Assembly: GCF_013340305.1 (NCBI RefSeq)
Contig: NZ_BLVP01000002.1
Span: 248,001 to 312,000 of the forward strand
From: Desulfovibrio psychrotolerans
GTDB taxonomy: Bacteria; Desulfobacterota; Desulfovibrionia; Desulfovibrionales; Desulfovibrionaceae
Direction: 5' to 3'
DNA length: 64,000 nucleotides
Both the position numbers and the translations under genes were made by a program. Positions 33,890-42,592 of this stretch are shown one piece after another. The notes below the pieces were generated by a model, which was not told the origin of the DNA, did no database searches, and saw nothing but the letters and a program-made list of their open reading frames with translations. How positions within the stretch are numbered: position 1 is the stretch's first letter; every line of letters begins with the position of its first letter.

Positions 33890-34771
33890 ATGGATCTTTC
33901 CAGTTTTCTGCAATACCTGTTCTCCGGCCTTACCGTGGGAGCCACCTACGGCCTGACGGGGCTGGGCTTTACCATTATCTTCAACACCACCGGCGTGATT
34001 AACTTTGCGCAGGGCGAGTTTGTGATGCTGGGCGGCATGCTGGCGGTGGCGTTTCAGGCACTGCTGGGGCTGCCGCTGCCCGTTTCTGTGGTGCTTGCGG
34101 TGCTGGGAGCCACGCTGACAGGCGCGGTGGTGGAGCGGCTGGCCATACGCCCGGTGCGTACTGCGCCGCATATAAATCTTATCATCATCACCATAGGCGT
34201 ATCCATTCTCATCCGCAGCCTTGTGATGCTGCTGTGGGACAGGGACACCCATACCCTGCCGCATTTTTCCGGCACTGAACCCATAACCGTGGGCGGCGCT
34301 ACGCTTATGCCGCAGAGCCTGTGGATTCTGGGCATAACCGCACTGGTGCTGGTTGCGCTGCGGGCGTTTTTCAGCAGGTCCATCTTCGGCAAGGCCATGC
34401 TGGCGTGTGCGCATCAGCGCAAGGCGGCGTGGCTGGTGGGCATTAGTGTGGAGCAGATGGTGCTGCTTTCGTTCATGATTTCCGCGTTTGTGGGGGCCGT
34501 GGGCGGTGTGATTCTTGCCCCCATGACCATGACCGCCTTTGACGTGGGGATTCTGCTGGGGCTGAAGGGGTTTGCGGCCTGTATTCTCGGCGGGCTGGGC
34601 AATCCCTTCGGTGCGGCGGCGGGCGGACTTTTGCTGGGCGTTCTGGAATCCTTCGGGGCGGGGGTCATATCCTCTGCGTATAAGGACGCCTTTGCTTTCA
34701 TCATCCTGCTGTTACTGCTGTTCGTGCGTCCTTCGGGCCTGTTCGGCAAGGCTGAGGTGAAGCGCGTATGA
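33890..34771 (+). CDS. livH: Branched-chain-type ABC transporter permease LivH
   Basis: A 293-residue inner-membrane permease with about eight hydrophobic helices. The start MDLSSFLQYLFSGLTVGATYGL and the GLGFTIIFNTTGVINFAQGEF segment are typical of LivH, and GLGNPFGAAAGGLLLGVLE matches the loop that contacts the ATPase. ATG at 33872 is a possible alternative start; neither has a strong ribosome site. It heads a livHMGF-paaK operon. The operon has no livK-type binding protein gene inside it, so the substrate cannot be read from context other than the ligase. Confidence 0.93.
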   Translation: MDLSSFLQYLFSGLTVGATYGLTGLGFTIIFNTTGVINFAQGEFVMLGGMLAVAFQALLGLPLPVSVVLAVLGATLTGAVVERLAIRPVRTAPHINLIIITIGVSILIRSLVMLLWDRDTHTLPHFSGTEPITVGGATLMPQSLWILGITALVLVALRAFFSRSIFGKAMLACAHQRKAAWLVGISVEQMVLLSFMISAFVGAVGGVILAPMTMTAFDVGILLGLKGFAACILGGLGNPFGAAAGGLLLGVLESFGAGVISSAYKDAFAFIILLLLLFVRPSGLFGKAEVKRV

Positions 34772-35886
34772 CCTGTGCCCCGTCCTCCTTTTCCGTGCCT
34801 GCGAGCTACCGCTCGCTGGTGTCTGTTTCGGTCTTTTTCGTCTGCCTGCTGGCCATGCCGTATGTGCTGCCCAACCCCTACTACGTGAGCACGCTCACCC
34901 TTGCCTGCATTAACGCCATTATCGTGGTGGGGCTGAATCTGCTGCTGGGATTCGCCGGTCAGATATCGCTGGGGCACGCCGCCTTTTACGGCATAGCTGC
35001 CTATGCCACGGGCATTGCCACGGCTACCTACGGCCTGCCCATGGAGGCGGGGTTTTTCATCGCCGTGGGGCTGACGGGGCTGGTGGCGCTGCTGGTGGGC
35101 ATTCCCACGCTCAAGCTCACCGGGCATTATCTGGCCATGGGCACGCTGGGTTTCGGGATCATCGTCTTTATTTTTCTGAACGAGTCCATTGAGCTTACGG
35201 GAGGGCCTTCCGGCATGGTGGGCATCCCGCGTCTTGCCCTGTTCGGGTATGAATTCTGGTCTGACAACGCTTATTTCTATCTGGTTTCCGCCGTGCTGTG
35301 CTGCATCCTGTTGCTGTCGCTGAATCTTATCCGTTCCCGGTTCGGCAGGGCGCTCAAGGCCATACACACCAGCGAGAAGGCCGCCATGTGCATGGGTGTG
35401 GATATTGCCCGCTACAAGCTGGCGGTGTTTGTGTTCTCCGCACTGTATGCGGGGGTGGCGGGCTTTTTGTATGCTCACTATCTGGGGTTTGTGGCGCCTT
35501 CTTCCTTCGGGTTTCATTTTTCCGTGCAGCTCATCGTGATGGTGGTGCTCGGAGGCATGGCATCTGTGTGGGGAGCGGTGGCGGGTGCGATTTTTCTCAC
35601 CGTGCTGCCTGAGTTTCTGCGGGTGTTTGAAACCATTGAACCGCTTATCTATGGCAGCATTCTGGTGCTGAGCATGATGTTTATGCCCAAGGGGCTGGCA
35701 GGCGGTGCGGAAATGCTGTGCCGCAGGGCGCGGCGGCTATGCGGAGGGCTGCGCGCCCCGGCAGGTGCCCCGGAAGCCGGACCGCAAAGCGGACCTGAAA
35801 GCGGACAGGAAAACGGTTCCACCGGCGCATTGCCGACGGGCCAACCCCCTGACGCGGGTGCGGTGCGGGGAGGTTCCAATGGCTGA
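34768..35886 (+). CDS. livM: Branched-chain-type ABC transporter permease LivM
   Basis: A 372-residue second permease subunit. Conserved features include NLLLGFAGQISLGHAAFYGIAAY, IPTLKLTGHYLAMGTLGFG and VLGGMASVWGAVAGA. About nine membrane helices precede a low-complexity cytoplasmic tail of about 50 residues. It overlaps livH by four bases and livG by eight, so translation is coupled. Confidence 0.95.
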   Translation: MTCAPSSFSVPASYRSLVSVSVFFVCLLAMPYVLPNPYYVSTLTLACINAIIVVGLNLLLGFAGQISLGHAAFYGIAAYATGIATATYGLPMEAGFFIAVGLTGLVALLVGIPTLKLTGHYLAMGTLGFGIIVFIFLNESIELTGGPSGMVGIPRLALFGYEFWSDNAYFYLVSAVLCCILLLSLNLIRSRFGRALKAIHTSEKAAMCMGVDIARYKLAVFVFSALYAGVAGFLYAHYLGFVAPSSFGFHFSVQLIVMVVLGGMASVWGAVAGAIFLTVLPEFLRVFETIEPLIYGSILVLSMMFMPKGLAGGAEMLCRRARRLCGGLRAPAGAPEAGPQSGPESGQENGSTGALPTGQPPDAGAVRGGSNG

Positions 35887-36835
35887 TACGCTGCTGCGCT
35901 GCTCTGACATTTCCGTGAGCTTTGGAGGCGTGAAGGCCCTTGCCGGCGTTTCCTGCGGGCTGGAACAGGGGCGCATTACCGCCATTATCGGTCCCAACGG
36001 TGCGGGAAAGACCACGCTGCTGAACGTGATAACCGGCATGGTGTCCAGCGAGGGAGGGGTCATTCTTCTGCGTGGCGGGAAGGCTGTATCCGCCGGGCAG
36101 GGCAAGGGGGACACCCCTTCCCGGAACGGGGAAGAGTGGGAGGATATGGGCTTGCTGCCCCCCTTCCGCAGGGCCATGCGCGGGATTATGCGCACGTTTC
36201 AGAATCTGGAAATTTTTACCAACATGAGCGTGCTGGAAAACGTTATGGCGGGCAGGCACCGCAAGGGCGGCTACAGTGTTGCGGACGCCTTTTTCAAGAC
36301 ACCGCGATACCGCCGTGAGGAACGCGAGGCCGAAGCTGCCGCCCTGCGCGCGCTTGAGTTTGTGGGGCTGGCGGACATGGCCCATATGCCCGCAGGCGAG
36401 ATGGCCTATGGCAGCCAGCGGTTGCTGGAGATTGCCCGGGTGGTGGCGGCGGAGCCCGTGCTGCTTCTGCTGGATGAACCGGCGGCCGGGCTGAACATGC
36501 GCGAGACGCAGCAGCTTGGTGCGCTTATCCGTCGTGTGCGGGATGAGCTGGGCATAACCGTGGCGCTGGTGGAACACGACATGGAGCTGGTTATGGATAT
36601 CAGCGACCATATTGTGGTGCTCTGTTTCGGTGAGGTGCTGGCCACGGGCACGCCGCTGGAGATTCAGCGCAACCCTGCCGTTATTGCCGCGTATCTGGGG
36701 GATGACGAGGACGACGGGGGTGCCGGAGGTGCATGTGGCGGCGGTGACGCCGTGGCCGCCGGGAATGTCGGGAATGCCGGGAGCGGGCGGGACCATGCGT
36801 CCCTGAACGCGCAGACCGGCACGGGAGGAAACTGA
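35879..36835 (+). CDS. livG: Branched-chain-type ABC transporter ATPase LivG
   Basis: A 318-residue ATPase with Walker A GPNGAGKTT, RTFQNLEIFTNMSVLENVM (LivG-type Q loop), a YGSQRLLEIARVVA signature variant lacking the usual LSGG, and Walker B LLLLDEPAAGLN. There is a Gly-rich insertion after residue 65 and a low-complexity tail of 50 residues. GGGGAGG precedes the ATG. It pairs with LivF at the membrane. Confidence 0.94.
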   Translation: MADTLLRCSDISVSFGGVKALAGVSCGLEQGRITAIIGPNGAGKTTLLNVITGMVSSEGGVILLRGGKAVSAGQGKGDTPSRNGEEWEDMGLLPPFRRAMRGIMRTFQNLEIFTNMSVLENVMAGRHRKGGYSVADAFFKTPRYRREEREAEAAALRALEFVGLADMAHMPAGEMAYGSQRLLEIARVVAAEPVLLLLDEPAAGLNMRETQQLGALIRRVRDELGITVALVEHDMELVMDISDHIVVLCFGEVLATGTPLEIQRNPAVIAAYLGDDEDDGGAGGACGGGDAVAAGNVGNAGSGRDHASLNAQTGTGGN

Positions 36836-36836
36836 C

Positions 36837-37589
36837 ATGCTGCGGCTGCGGAACGTGGACCTTGCCTACGGGCGTATTCAGGCGGTGCGGCGGGTTTCGC
36901 TGCATGTGGGGGCCGGGGAGATTGTTGCCCTTATCGGGGCCAACGGCGCGGGAAAAACCACCCTGCTTACGGCTGTTTCCGGCCTGATGCGGCCTGCGGG
37001 CGGCGTGATGGAATTTGACGGCGGCGACCTGACGCGCATGCAGCCGGACGCCATTGTGCGGGCCGGGATATCCCATGTGCCGGAAGGAAGGCTGGTGTTT
37101 GGCCCCATGACCGTGGAGGACAATCTGCTGCTCGGCTCCTTTTCGCGGAGGCGGTTCGGGAGGCGGCTGGACGTGCGGGACGAACTGGACCGGATGTATA
37201 CCATGTTTCCGCGTCTGCACGAGCGGCGGGCGCAGGCGGCGGGTACGCTTTCCGGCGGGGAGCAGCAGATGCTGGCCATAGCCCGCGCGCTTATGGCAAA
37301 GCCCCGCATGCTGCTGCTGGATGAACCCGGCATGGGACTGGCACCCACGGTGACGAAGGAGATATTCCGGCACGTTGTGGAACTGCGGGACGCGTTGGGC
37401 CTGACCGTGCTGCTGGTGGAGCAGAACGCGCGCGCGGCCCTGCGCATAGCCGACCGGGGCTATGTGCTGGAGACGGGGCGCATTATTTTGCAGGGACAGG
37501 CGGGTGAACTGCTGGCCAACAGGGATGTGCAGCGCGCCTATCTGGGCCGTGATCTTGACCGGGAAACCCAGCCTGCAAGGGCGGAATGA
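36837..37589 (+). CDS. livF: Branched-chain-type ABC transporter ATPase LivF
   Basis: A 250-residue ATPase with Walker A GANGAGKTT, ISHVPEGRLVFGPMTVEDNLLLG (LivF-type), signature LSGGEQQMLAIARALM and Walker B MLLLDEPGMGLAP. The ATG comes one base after the livG stop, and the gene overlaps the paaK-like gene by four bases, so the ligase is made with the transporter. Confidence 0.95.
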   Translation: MLRLRNVDLAYGRIQAVRRVSLHVGAGEIVALIGANGAGKTTLLTAVSGLMRPAGGVMEFDGGDLTRMQPDAIVRAGISHVPEGRLVFGPMTVEDNLLLGSFSRRRFGRRLDVRDELDRMYTMFPRLHERRAQAAGTLSGGEQQMLAIARALMAKPRMLLLDEPGMGLAPTVTKEIFRHVVELRDALGLTVLLVEQNARAALRIADRGYVLETGRIILQGQAGELLANRDVQRAYLGRDLDRETQPARAE

Positions 37590-38902
37590 CCGAGGTGACG
37601 AATATGTTTTTTGAACAGGATAAAGAATGCATGCCGCGTGAGGCTCTGGAACAGCTCCAGCTTGAACGGTTGCAGGCCACCCTGAGCCGGGTGGCGCGCA
37701 GTGTGCCCCTGTACCGCAGGCGGTTTGCGGAGCACGGCGTGGACCCGGACGATTTTCGATCGCTGGAGGATCTGCAGCGTCTGCCGTTCACCAGCAAGCA
37801 GGACATCCGCGACAATTATCCCTACGGGCTGTTCGCCGTTCCGCTGCGCGACGTGGTCCGGCTGCATTCGTCATCGGGTACCACGGGCAAGCCCATTGTT
37901 GTGGGGTATACCGGGAATGATCTGAACAGCTGGGCGGCCATGGTGGCGCGGATTCTGGTCATGGGCGGGCTTTGCCGGGACGATGTGGTGCAGATAGCCT
38001 TTCACTACGGCATGTTCACGGGCGGGTTCGGGTTGCACGCGGGGGCGGAGCGGCTGGGGGCTTCTGTCATTCCCAGTTCCGGCGGCAACGCACGCAGGCA
38101 GATCATGATTATGCAGGACTACCGGACCACGGCCCTGTGCTGCACGCCGAGCTATGCCCTGCACCTGGCGGACACCATGGAAGAGATGGGCGTGAACCCC
38201 AACGCCCTGCACCTGAAGCGGGGATTGTTCGGCGCGGAGGCGTGGTCTGAAGCCATGCGCGAAGAGATTCAGGAACGCCTGAAGATTACGGCTACGGATA
38301 ATTACGGCATCTCCGAGGTCATGGGACCGGGGGTGGCGGGCGAATGCCTTGTCCGGCAGGGGCTGCATGTGAATGAGGATCATTTCCTCTTTGAGATCGT
38401 GCATCCTGAGACGGGGGTTCCCGTGCCGGACGGCGAGGTAGGGGAACTGGTCATAACCACGCTGACCAAGGAAGCCTTTCCCATGGTGCGCTTCCGCACT
38501 GGGGATCTGACCCGCATGATAGCGGAGCCATGCTCCTGCGGGCGCAGCTTCCGCCGCATTGCCCGCGTGATAGGGCGCACGGACGACATGCTTATCATAC
38601 GGGGGGTAAACGTGTTTCCGCTGCAGGTGGAGTCTATCCTCTTCGGCATGGAGGGGGCGGAACCGCATTATCAGATAGTTCTGGAGCGCGAGGGCAGGCT
38701 GGATACGGCCACAGTGTTTCTGGAGGTTTCTGAGAACCTGCTGTTTGACCGCATGCGCGTGGCGCGCGAGGCACAGGAGCAGATTAAGCGGCAGCTTGCC
38801 TCGGAACTGGGCGTTTCGATGGACGTGGTGTTTGTGGGGCGCAAAACGCTGGAACGCACGGAAGGGAAGATTCGTAGGGTGGTGGACAGGCGGCAGCTAT
38901 AG
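37586..38902 (+). CDS. Phenylacetate-CoA ligase family enzyme (PaaK-like)
   Basis: A 438-residue AMP-forming ligase. The AMP-binding motif is HSSSGTTGKPIVVGYT, followed by TDNYGISEVMGPGVAGEC, RTGDLTRM and RIARVIGRTDDMLIIRGVNVFP. This set matches PaaK, which activates aryl acids such as phenylacetate with CoA. Overlap with livF suggests that the transporter imports the acid or its amino-acid precursor and this enzyme activates it. In anaerobes similar enzymes serve in fermenting or oxidising aromatic amino acids. Exact substrate unknown. An internal ATG at 37604 is an alternative start. Confidence 0.92.
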   Translation: MTEVTNMFFEQDKECMPREALEQLQLERLQATLSRVARSVPLYRRRFAEHGVDPDDFRSLEDLQRLPFTSKQDIRDNYPYGLFAVPLRDVVRLHSSSGTTGKPIVVGYTGNDLNSWAAMVARILVMGGLCRDDVVQIAFHYGMFTGGFGLHAGAERLGASVIPSSGGNARRQIMIMQDYRTTALCCTPSYALHLADTMEEMGVNPNALHLKRGLFGAEAWSEAMREEIQERLKITATDNYGISEVMGPGVAGECLVRQGLHVNEDHFLFEIVHPETGVPVPDGEVGELVITTLTKEAFPMVRFRTGDLTRMIAEPCSCGRSFRRIARVIGRTDDMLIIRGVNVFPLQVESILFGMEGAEPHYQIVLEREGRLDTATVFLEVSENLLFDRMRVAREAQEQIKRQLASELGVSMDVVFVGRKTLERTEGKIRRVVDRRQL

Positions 38903-39223
38903 GTCTTTGGCAAGAAGGCATTCTGCGGCGTTGCCGTGAGATGATCAAATGATCAGCTGATGGAGTAGGGCGTTATACGCGCTGGCAGGGGGTTGGGACT
39001 GAACGATACCTGCATATTGCCGATATCTTTTTTGGGCGGCCCGCGGTTTGACTTTTTTACAGTCAGAAAGCGGGCCGTAAAAATTTTGCCGAGAATGCTA
39101 TTGAAATGTGATGCAGGTCAATCCGCCGGGCAGAATGAGAATTAGTTTCATTTTGGCGGCAGAGGAACTTGACATTCAATTTCAACTGGAATAGTCCATA
39201 GGGACGTTTTCGGAGGGATTTTT
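38903..39223. other. Intergenic region with hairpin and feo control signals
   Basis: The first part carries an imperfect long hairpin (GGCCCGC at 39038 pairing with GCGGGCC at 39070, with an inner stem) that may end the liv-paaK transcript. The second part holds a Fur-like box and a TTGACA -35 box (39169) for the feo genes. No gene is visible. Confidence 0.6.
39134..39152. promoter_or_regulatory. Fur-box-like palindrome upstream of feo cluster
   Basis: AATGAGAATTAGTTTCATT is an imperfect palindrome resembling the Fur consensus (GATAAT-n-ATTATC core matched at 9 of 12 bases). It lies just upstream of TTGACA (39169-39174) and 72 bases before the first FeoA-like gene. Confidence 0.6.
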
Positions 39224-39487
39224 ATGGCTTGTTGCACGTTGGATAAACTCCCCGCAGGGTGCAGAGCGACCATTAAGGGGTTTTGCGGATGCCGCAAGTC
39301 CCGGGGACGCCTCTGCGCCATGGGGCTTACGCCCGGTACCGTGGTGGAAGTGTGTGCTCCGTGCAGTGTGCGGGTTCGTGAATCGTGCCTTGCTCTCGGA
39401 CGCGAGATGGCGGGGCTGGTAACCTGCGAACCTCTTGAAAACGAGCCCCGCTCCGGCTGTGCGTCAGCCGATGCGGTGGGGTTGTAA
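39224..39487 (+). CDS. Cysteine-rich FeoA-family protein
   Basis: An 87-residue protein with the FeoA SH3-like layout (LDKLPAGCRATIKGF ... LCAMGLTPGTVVEVC ... LGREMAGLVTCEPL). It has 11 cysteines at 3, 4, 13, 21, 23, 31, 44, 47, 55, 68 and 79, whereas FeoA proteins normally have almost none. Several replace normal surface residues. It could bind iron or an Fe-S cluster. It heads the feo cluster, after a Fur-like box, with CGGAGGG before the ATG. A second, ordinary FeoA lies downstream. Confidence 0.85.
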   Translation: MACCTLDKLPAGCRATIKGFCGCRKSRGRLCAMGLTPGTVVEVCAPCSVRVRESCLALGREMAGLVTCEPLENEPRSGCASADAVGL

Positions 39488-39526
39488 CCGGCTTTTTCCG
39501 TTCCCGGAGAGAGCAGGGAGGCTGTT

Positions 39527-39775
39527 ATGTGGGATACACTTGCGGTTATCCTTATTGTTGCTGTGGCCGCCATATATTTGGTGCGCCGGTTTGTGAGGCG
39601 TGACGGTTCCGGCGGCTGCGGCTGCGGTGGTTCCGGCTGCTGCGGATCTGGTGGTCAATTGAAAGGCGGTCAGTCGAAGGACGGCGGGCTGAAGCGTTTT
39701 GACGGAGATTCCGGCAAGGCGCGTGAAACGTCTTCTGCCTCATGCGGTTGCGGCGGCAAGGGCGGCTGCCATTAG
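39527..39775 (+). CDS. FeoB-associated Cys-rich membrane protein
   Basis: An 82-residue protein with one N-terminal membrane helix (about residues 4-21), then a Gly/Cys-rich cytoplasmic stretch CGCGGSGCCGSGG, a charged linker, and a C-terminal CGCGGKGGCH. This layout defines the small FeoB-associated Cys-rich protein family. It may cap FeoB or handle Fe(II) at the membrane. It is 39 bases after the Cys-rich FeoA gene, with GGGAGG upstream. Confidence 0.88.
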   Translation: MWDTLAVILIVAVAAIYLVRRFVRRDGSGGCGCGGSGCCGSGGQLKGGQSKDGGLKRFDGDSGKARETSSASCGCGGKGGCH

Positions 39776-39864
39776 AAGGGGGCGGTCTTAAGGGCAGGGG
39801 TGTCTTGCTCCGAAAACGTGATGCACGGCGTGCATTTTTTTTGGCACCACCTGTTGAGATCGAC

Positions 39865-39883
39865 TATCAACATCATTTTCAAA
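39865..39883. promoter_or_regulatory. Second Fur-box-like site before feoA-feoB
   Basis: Read on the minus strand, GAAAAT-GATGTT-GATAGT (39863-39880) matches three successive GATAAT hexamers at 14 of 18 positions, the classic Fur repeat pattern. It overlaps an inverted repeat GTTGA-N9-TCAAC (39853-39871). It lies about 60 bases before feoA, so feoA-feoB may have its own iron-controlled promoter. Confidence 0.6.
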
Positions 39884-39941
39884 TTTACCCAAAGGGATTG
39901 GTCTGCCACGCGGCAGGCTTGATCGCATATGAGGAAACGCT

Positions 39942-40178
39942 ATGTCTACAGTCATTCCCTTGCGGAAGCTGCAGGTCGGGCAGAAGGCCCGGATACAGAC
40001 CGTTATGGCACACGGTGAACTCGGGCGCAGGATTCGTGACATGGGACTCATTCCCGGCGCGGAGGTGGAAGTGACCGGGCGTGCGCCCCTGCAAGACCCC
40101 GTGGCTTTGCGGCTGACCGGGTTCACGCTTTCACTGCGCAATAACGAGGCCGACTACATCACGGTGGAAGTTCTGTAG
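39942..40178 (+). CDS. feoA: FeoA ferrous iron transport accessory protein
   Basis: A 78-residue FeoA: MSTVIPLRKLQVGQKARI, GELGRRIRDMGLIPGAEVEVTGRAPL and LRLTGFTLSLRNNEADYI. It is an SH3-fold cytoplasmic partner of FeoB, and the gene starts 37 bases before feoB. Unlike the FeoA-like protein upstream it contains no cysteine. Confidence 0.95.
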   Translation: MSTVIPLRKLQVGQKARIQTVMAHGELGRRIRDMGLIPGAEVEVTGRAPLQDPVALRLTGFTLSLRNNEADYITVEVL

Positions 40179-40215
40179 AACGGGGCACGCCCAAGTAACC
40201 TGAGGGAAGGAAACC

Positions 40216-42516
40216 ATGTCCAAAAAGATTACCATTGCCCTTGCCGGTAACCCCAACTCCGGCAAGACAACTGCATTTAACGCCATAACCGGGGCCCGCC
40301 AGCATGTGGGCAACTATCCCGGTATAACCGTGGACAAGAAAGAGGGCACTGCCGTTGTTGACGGGCAGACGGTGCACGTGATTGACCTGCCGGGTACGTA
40401 TTCGCTGAGTGCGTACACCATGGAAGAAGTGGTGGCCCGCAACGTGATAGCGGACGAGCGGCCCGACATGGTTGTGGACGTGCTCAACGCAGGCGCGCTG
40501 GAGCGTAACCTGTATCTGGCTGTGCAGCTTATGGAAATGGGCGCGCCGCTGACCCTTGCCCTGAACATGATGGACGAGGCGAAGAAGCAGGGCATGCGCA
40601 TTGACGTGCAGAAGCTGCAGAGCCTGCTCGGAATTCCGGTGGTGGAAACTGTGGCACGCGTGGGCGAGGGTATGGACAACCTCATGCGCACGGCAGTGGA
40701 GCACGCGCGTGAAAAAGCAGGGAAGCCTTGGGAGCCGCTGATCATATCCTACGGTTCTGATCTTGATCCGGTTCTGGATGAGATGGTGGCCCTGATCAGC
40801 AAGGAGCAGTTTCTTACCGACCGCTACCCCGCCCGCTGGGTGGCTTTGAAGTATCTTGAGAATGACGAAGAAATGCTGCGCATTGGGAAGCCTTTCGGTG
40901 CCGTGGCCACCGAGCTTGAGACACGCGCCCGTGAAGTGTCGGAGCACCTGGAAGCCACGCTCAAAACCTACCCTGAAGCCGTTATTGCGGACTACCGCTA
41001 CGGATATATTTCTTCCCTGCTGCGTCAGGGCGTGGTTTCCCGCCTGAACGATCTGGAAAACCGCCTTGCCACTTCAGACAAGATGGATCAGGTGCTCACC
41101 CACAGGATGCTCGGCCCCATGATTATGCTGGGGCTGCTGTTCCTTATCTATCAAATTACTTTCACCATTGGCGAAGTGCCCATGGGGTGGCTGGAATCCT
41201 TCTTCGGCTGGCTGAACGAAACCGTTTCTGAGGCCATGCCCGACGGCCTGCTGAAGTCGCTTGTTGTTTCCGGCATTATTGACGGCGTGGGCGGCGTTAT
41301 GGGCTTTGTGCCCCTGATCATGTTCATGTTCCTGCAGATAGCCTTCCTTGAAGACAGCGGGTACATGGCACGCGTGGCCTACATGCTGGACAGGGTGTTC
41401 CGCTTCTTCGGCCTGCACGGCTGCTCGGTTATGCCGTTTATCGTATCCGGCGGCATTGCAGGCGGCTGCGCTGTTCCCGGTGTTATGGCCGCGCGCACTC
41501 TGCGCAGCCCCAAGGAAAAGCTGGCAACGCTGCTCACGGCTCCCTTCATGGCGTGCGGCGCGAAACTGCCCGTGTTTCTGCTTATTGTGGGCGTGTTTTT
41601 CGCTGAGAATCAGGCGCTGGTCATGTTCCTGCTTACGCTGGCGGGATGGGCTTCTGCGCTGCTGGTCTCCAAATTGCTGCGCTCCACTATCATAAAGGGC
41701 GAACCCACTCCGTTTGTTATGGAGCTTCCACCCTATCGTGTTCCTACCTTCCGGGGTCTGCTTATCCACACGTGGGAGCGCACATGGCAGTACATCAAGA
41801 AAGCCGGTACTGTTATTCTGGCCATATCCATCCTGTTGTGGCTTGCCATGACCTTCCCGCAGCTTTCCGATGAGCAGATGGCTCCGTTTGAAGCCCGTCA
41901 GGCAGAGATTGCCGCGCTGATAGAGGCTGCCGGGGGAACTGACGTGCCTGCTGCCGATGAAGCTGCCGCTGCCACTGAAGCTGGCGCTGAGGTCTCCGGT
42001 GAAGAACAGGCTGAGGAAGCAGGGGTGCTGGTTGCGGAAAACGAAGCCGCTGTTTCTGAAGTGGATATGGAAGCGTTGGAAGAAGAACTGACGGAGATTG
42101 AAAACGCTATGAGCGAGGCCGGGCTGCGGAATTCCGTTGCCGGACGGGTGGGTATTGCCCTGGAACCTGTCACAAAGTGGGCCGGTTTTGAGTGGCGGAC
42201 AAACATTGCTCTGGTGGGTGGCTTTGCCGCCAAGGAAGTGATTGTTTCCACGCTGGGTACTGCCTATTCGCTGGGTGAAGTGGATGCGGAAGAAGCGCAG
42301 CCGCTTGCCGAGCGTATAGCCAATGACCCGCACTGGACGCATGCCAACGCTGTTTCCCTGCTGCTCTTCGTGCTGCTGTACGCCCCGTGCTTTGTCACGG
42401 TGGTCGCCATCAAGCAGGAGGCCGGTTCGTGGGGGTGGGCTATCTTCTCCACCGTGTTCAACACAGCCTTCGCGATGGTGGTGGCTGTGGCGGTGTACCA
42501 GATAGGTTCCCTGTAA
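40216..42516 (+). CDS. feoB: Ferrous iron transporter FeoB
   Basis: A 766-residue inner-membrane Fe(II) permease with an N-terminal G domain: G1 GNPNSGKT (residues 11-18), G2/switch GNYPGITVDKKEG, G3 DLPGTYSL and G4 NMMDEAKK. The membrane domain has the Gate motifs (GCSVMPFIVSGGIAGGCAVPGVMAARTL; FMACGAKLPVFLLIVG). An Ala/Glu-rich acidic insertion of about 80 residues (about 560-640) interrupts the membrane domain. GAGGGAAGGAAAC precedes the ATG. A strong terminator follows. Confidence 0.96.
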   Translation: MSKKITIALAGNPNSGKTTAFNAITGARQHVGNYPGITVDKKEGTAVVDGQTVHVIDLPGTYSLSAYTMEEVVARNVIADERPDMVVDVLNAGALERNLYLAVQLMEMGAPLTLALNMMDEAKKQGMRIDVQKLQSLLGIPVVETVARVGEGMDNLMRTAVEHAREKAGKPWEPLIISYGSDLDPVLDEMVALISKEQFLTDRYPARWVALKYLENDEEMLRIGKPFGAVATELETRAREVSEHLEATLKTYPEAVIADYRYGYISSLLRQGVVSRLNDLENRLATSDKMDQVLTHRMLGPMIMLGLLFLIYQITFTIGEVPMGWLESFFGWLNETVSEAMPDGLLKSLVVSGIIDGVGGVMGFVPLIMFMFLQIAFLEDSGYMARVAYMLDRVFRFFGLHGCSVMPFIVSGGIAGGCAVPGVMAARTLRSPKEKLATLLTAPFMACGAKLPVFLLIVGVFFAENQALVMFLLTLAGWASALLVSKLLRSTIIKGEPTPFVMELPPYRVPTFRGLLIHTWERTWQYIKKAGTVILAISILLWLAMTFPQLSDEQMAPFEARQAEIAALIEAAGGTDVPAADEAAAATEAGAEVSGEEQAEEAGVLVAENEAAVSEVDMEALEEELTEIENAMSEAGLRNSVAGRVGIALEPVTKWAGFEWRTNIALVGGFAAKEVIVSTLGTAYSLGEVDAEEAQPLAERIANDPHWTHANAVSLLLFVLLYAPCFVTVVAIKQEAGSWGWAIFSTVFNTAFAMVVAVAVYQIGSL

Positions 42517-42541
42517 CAGAAAGATAGAGCGTTAGATTAAG

Positions 42542-42575
42542 GGCCGCCGTTCCGGGAAGGAGCGGCGGCCTTTTT
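42542..42575 (+). terminator. Intrinsic terminator after feoB
   Basis: Stem GGCCGCCG paired with CGGCGGCC around a 13-base loop, followed by five T, 25 bases after feoB. It lies between feoB and a convergent activator gene and may serve both. Confidence 0.88.
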
Positions 42576-42592
42576 GCATGGGACGAGGGGCG

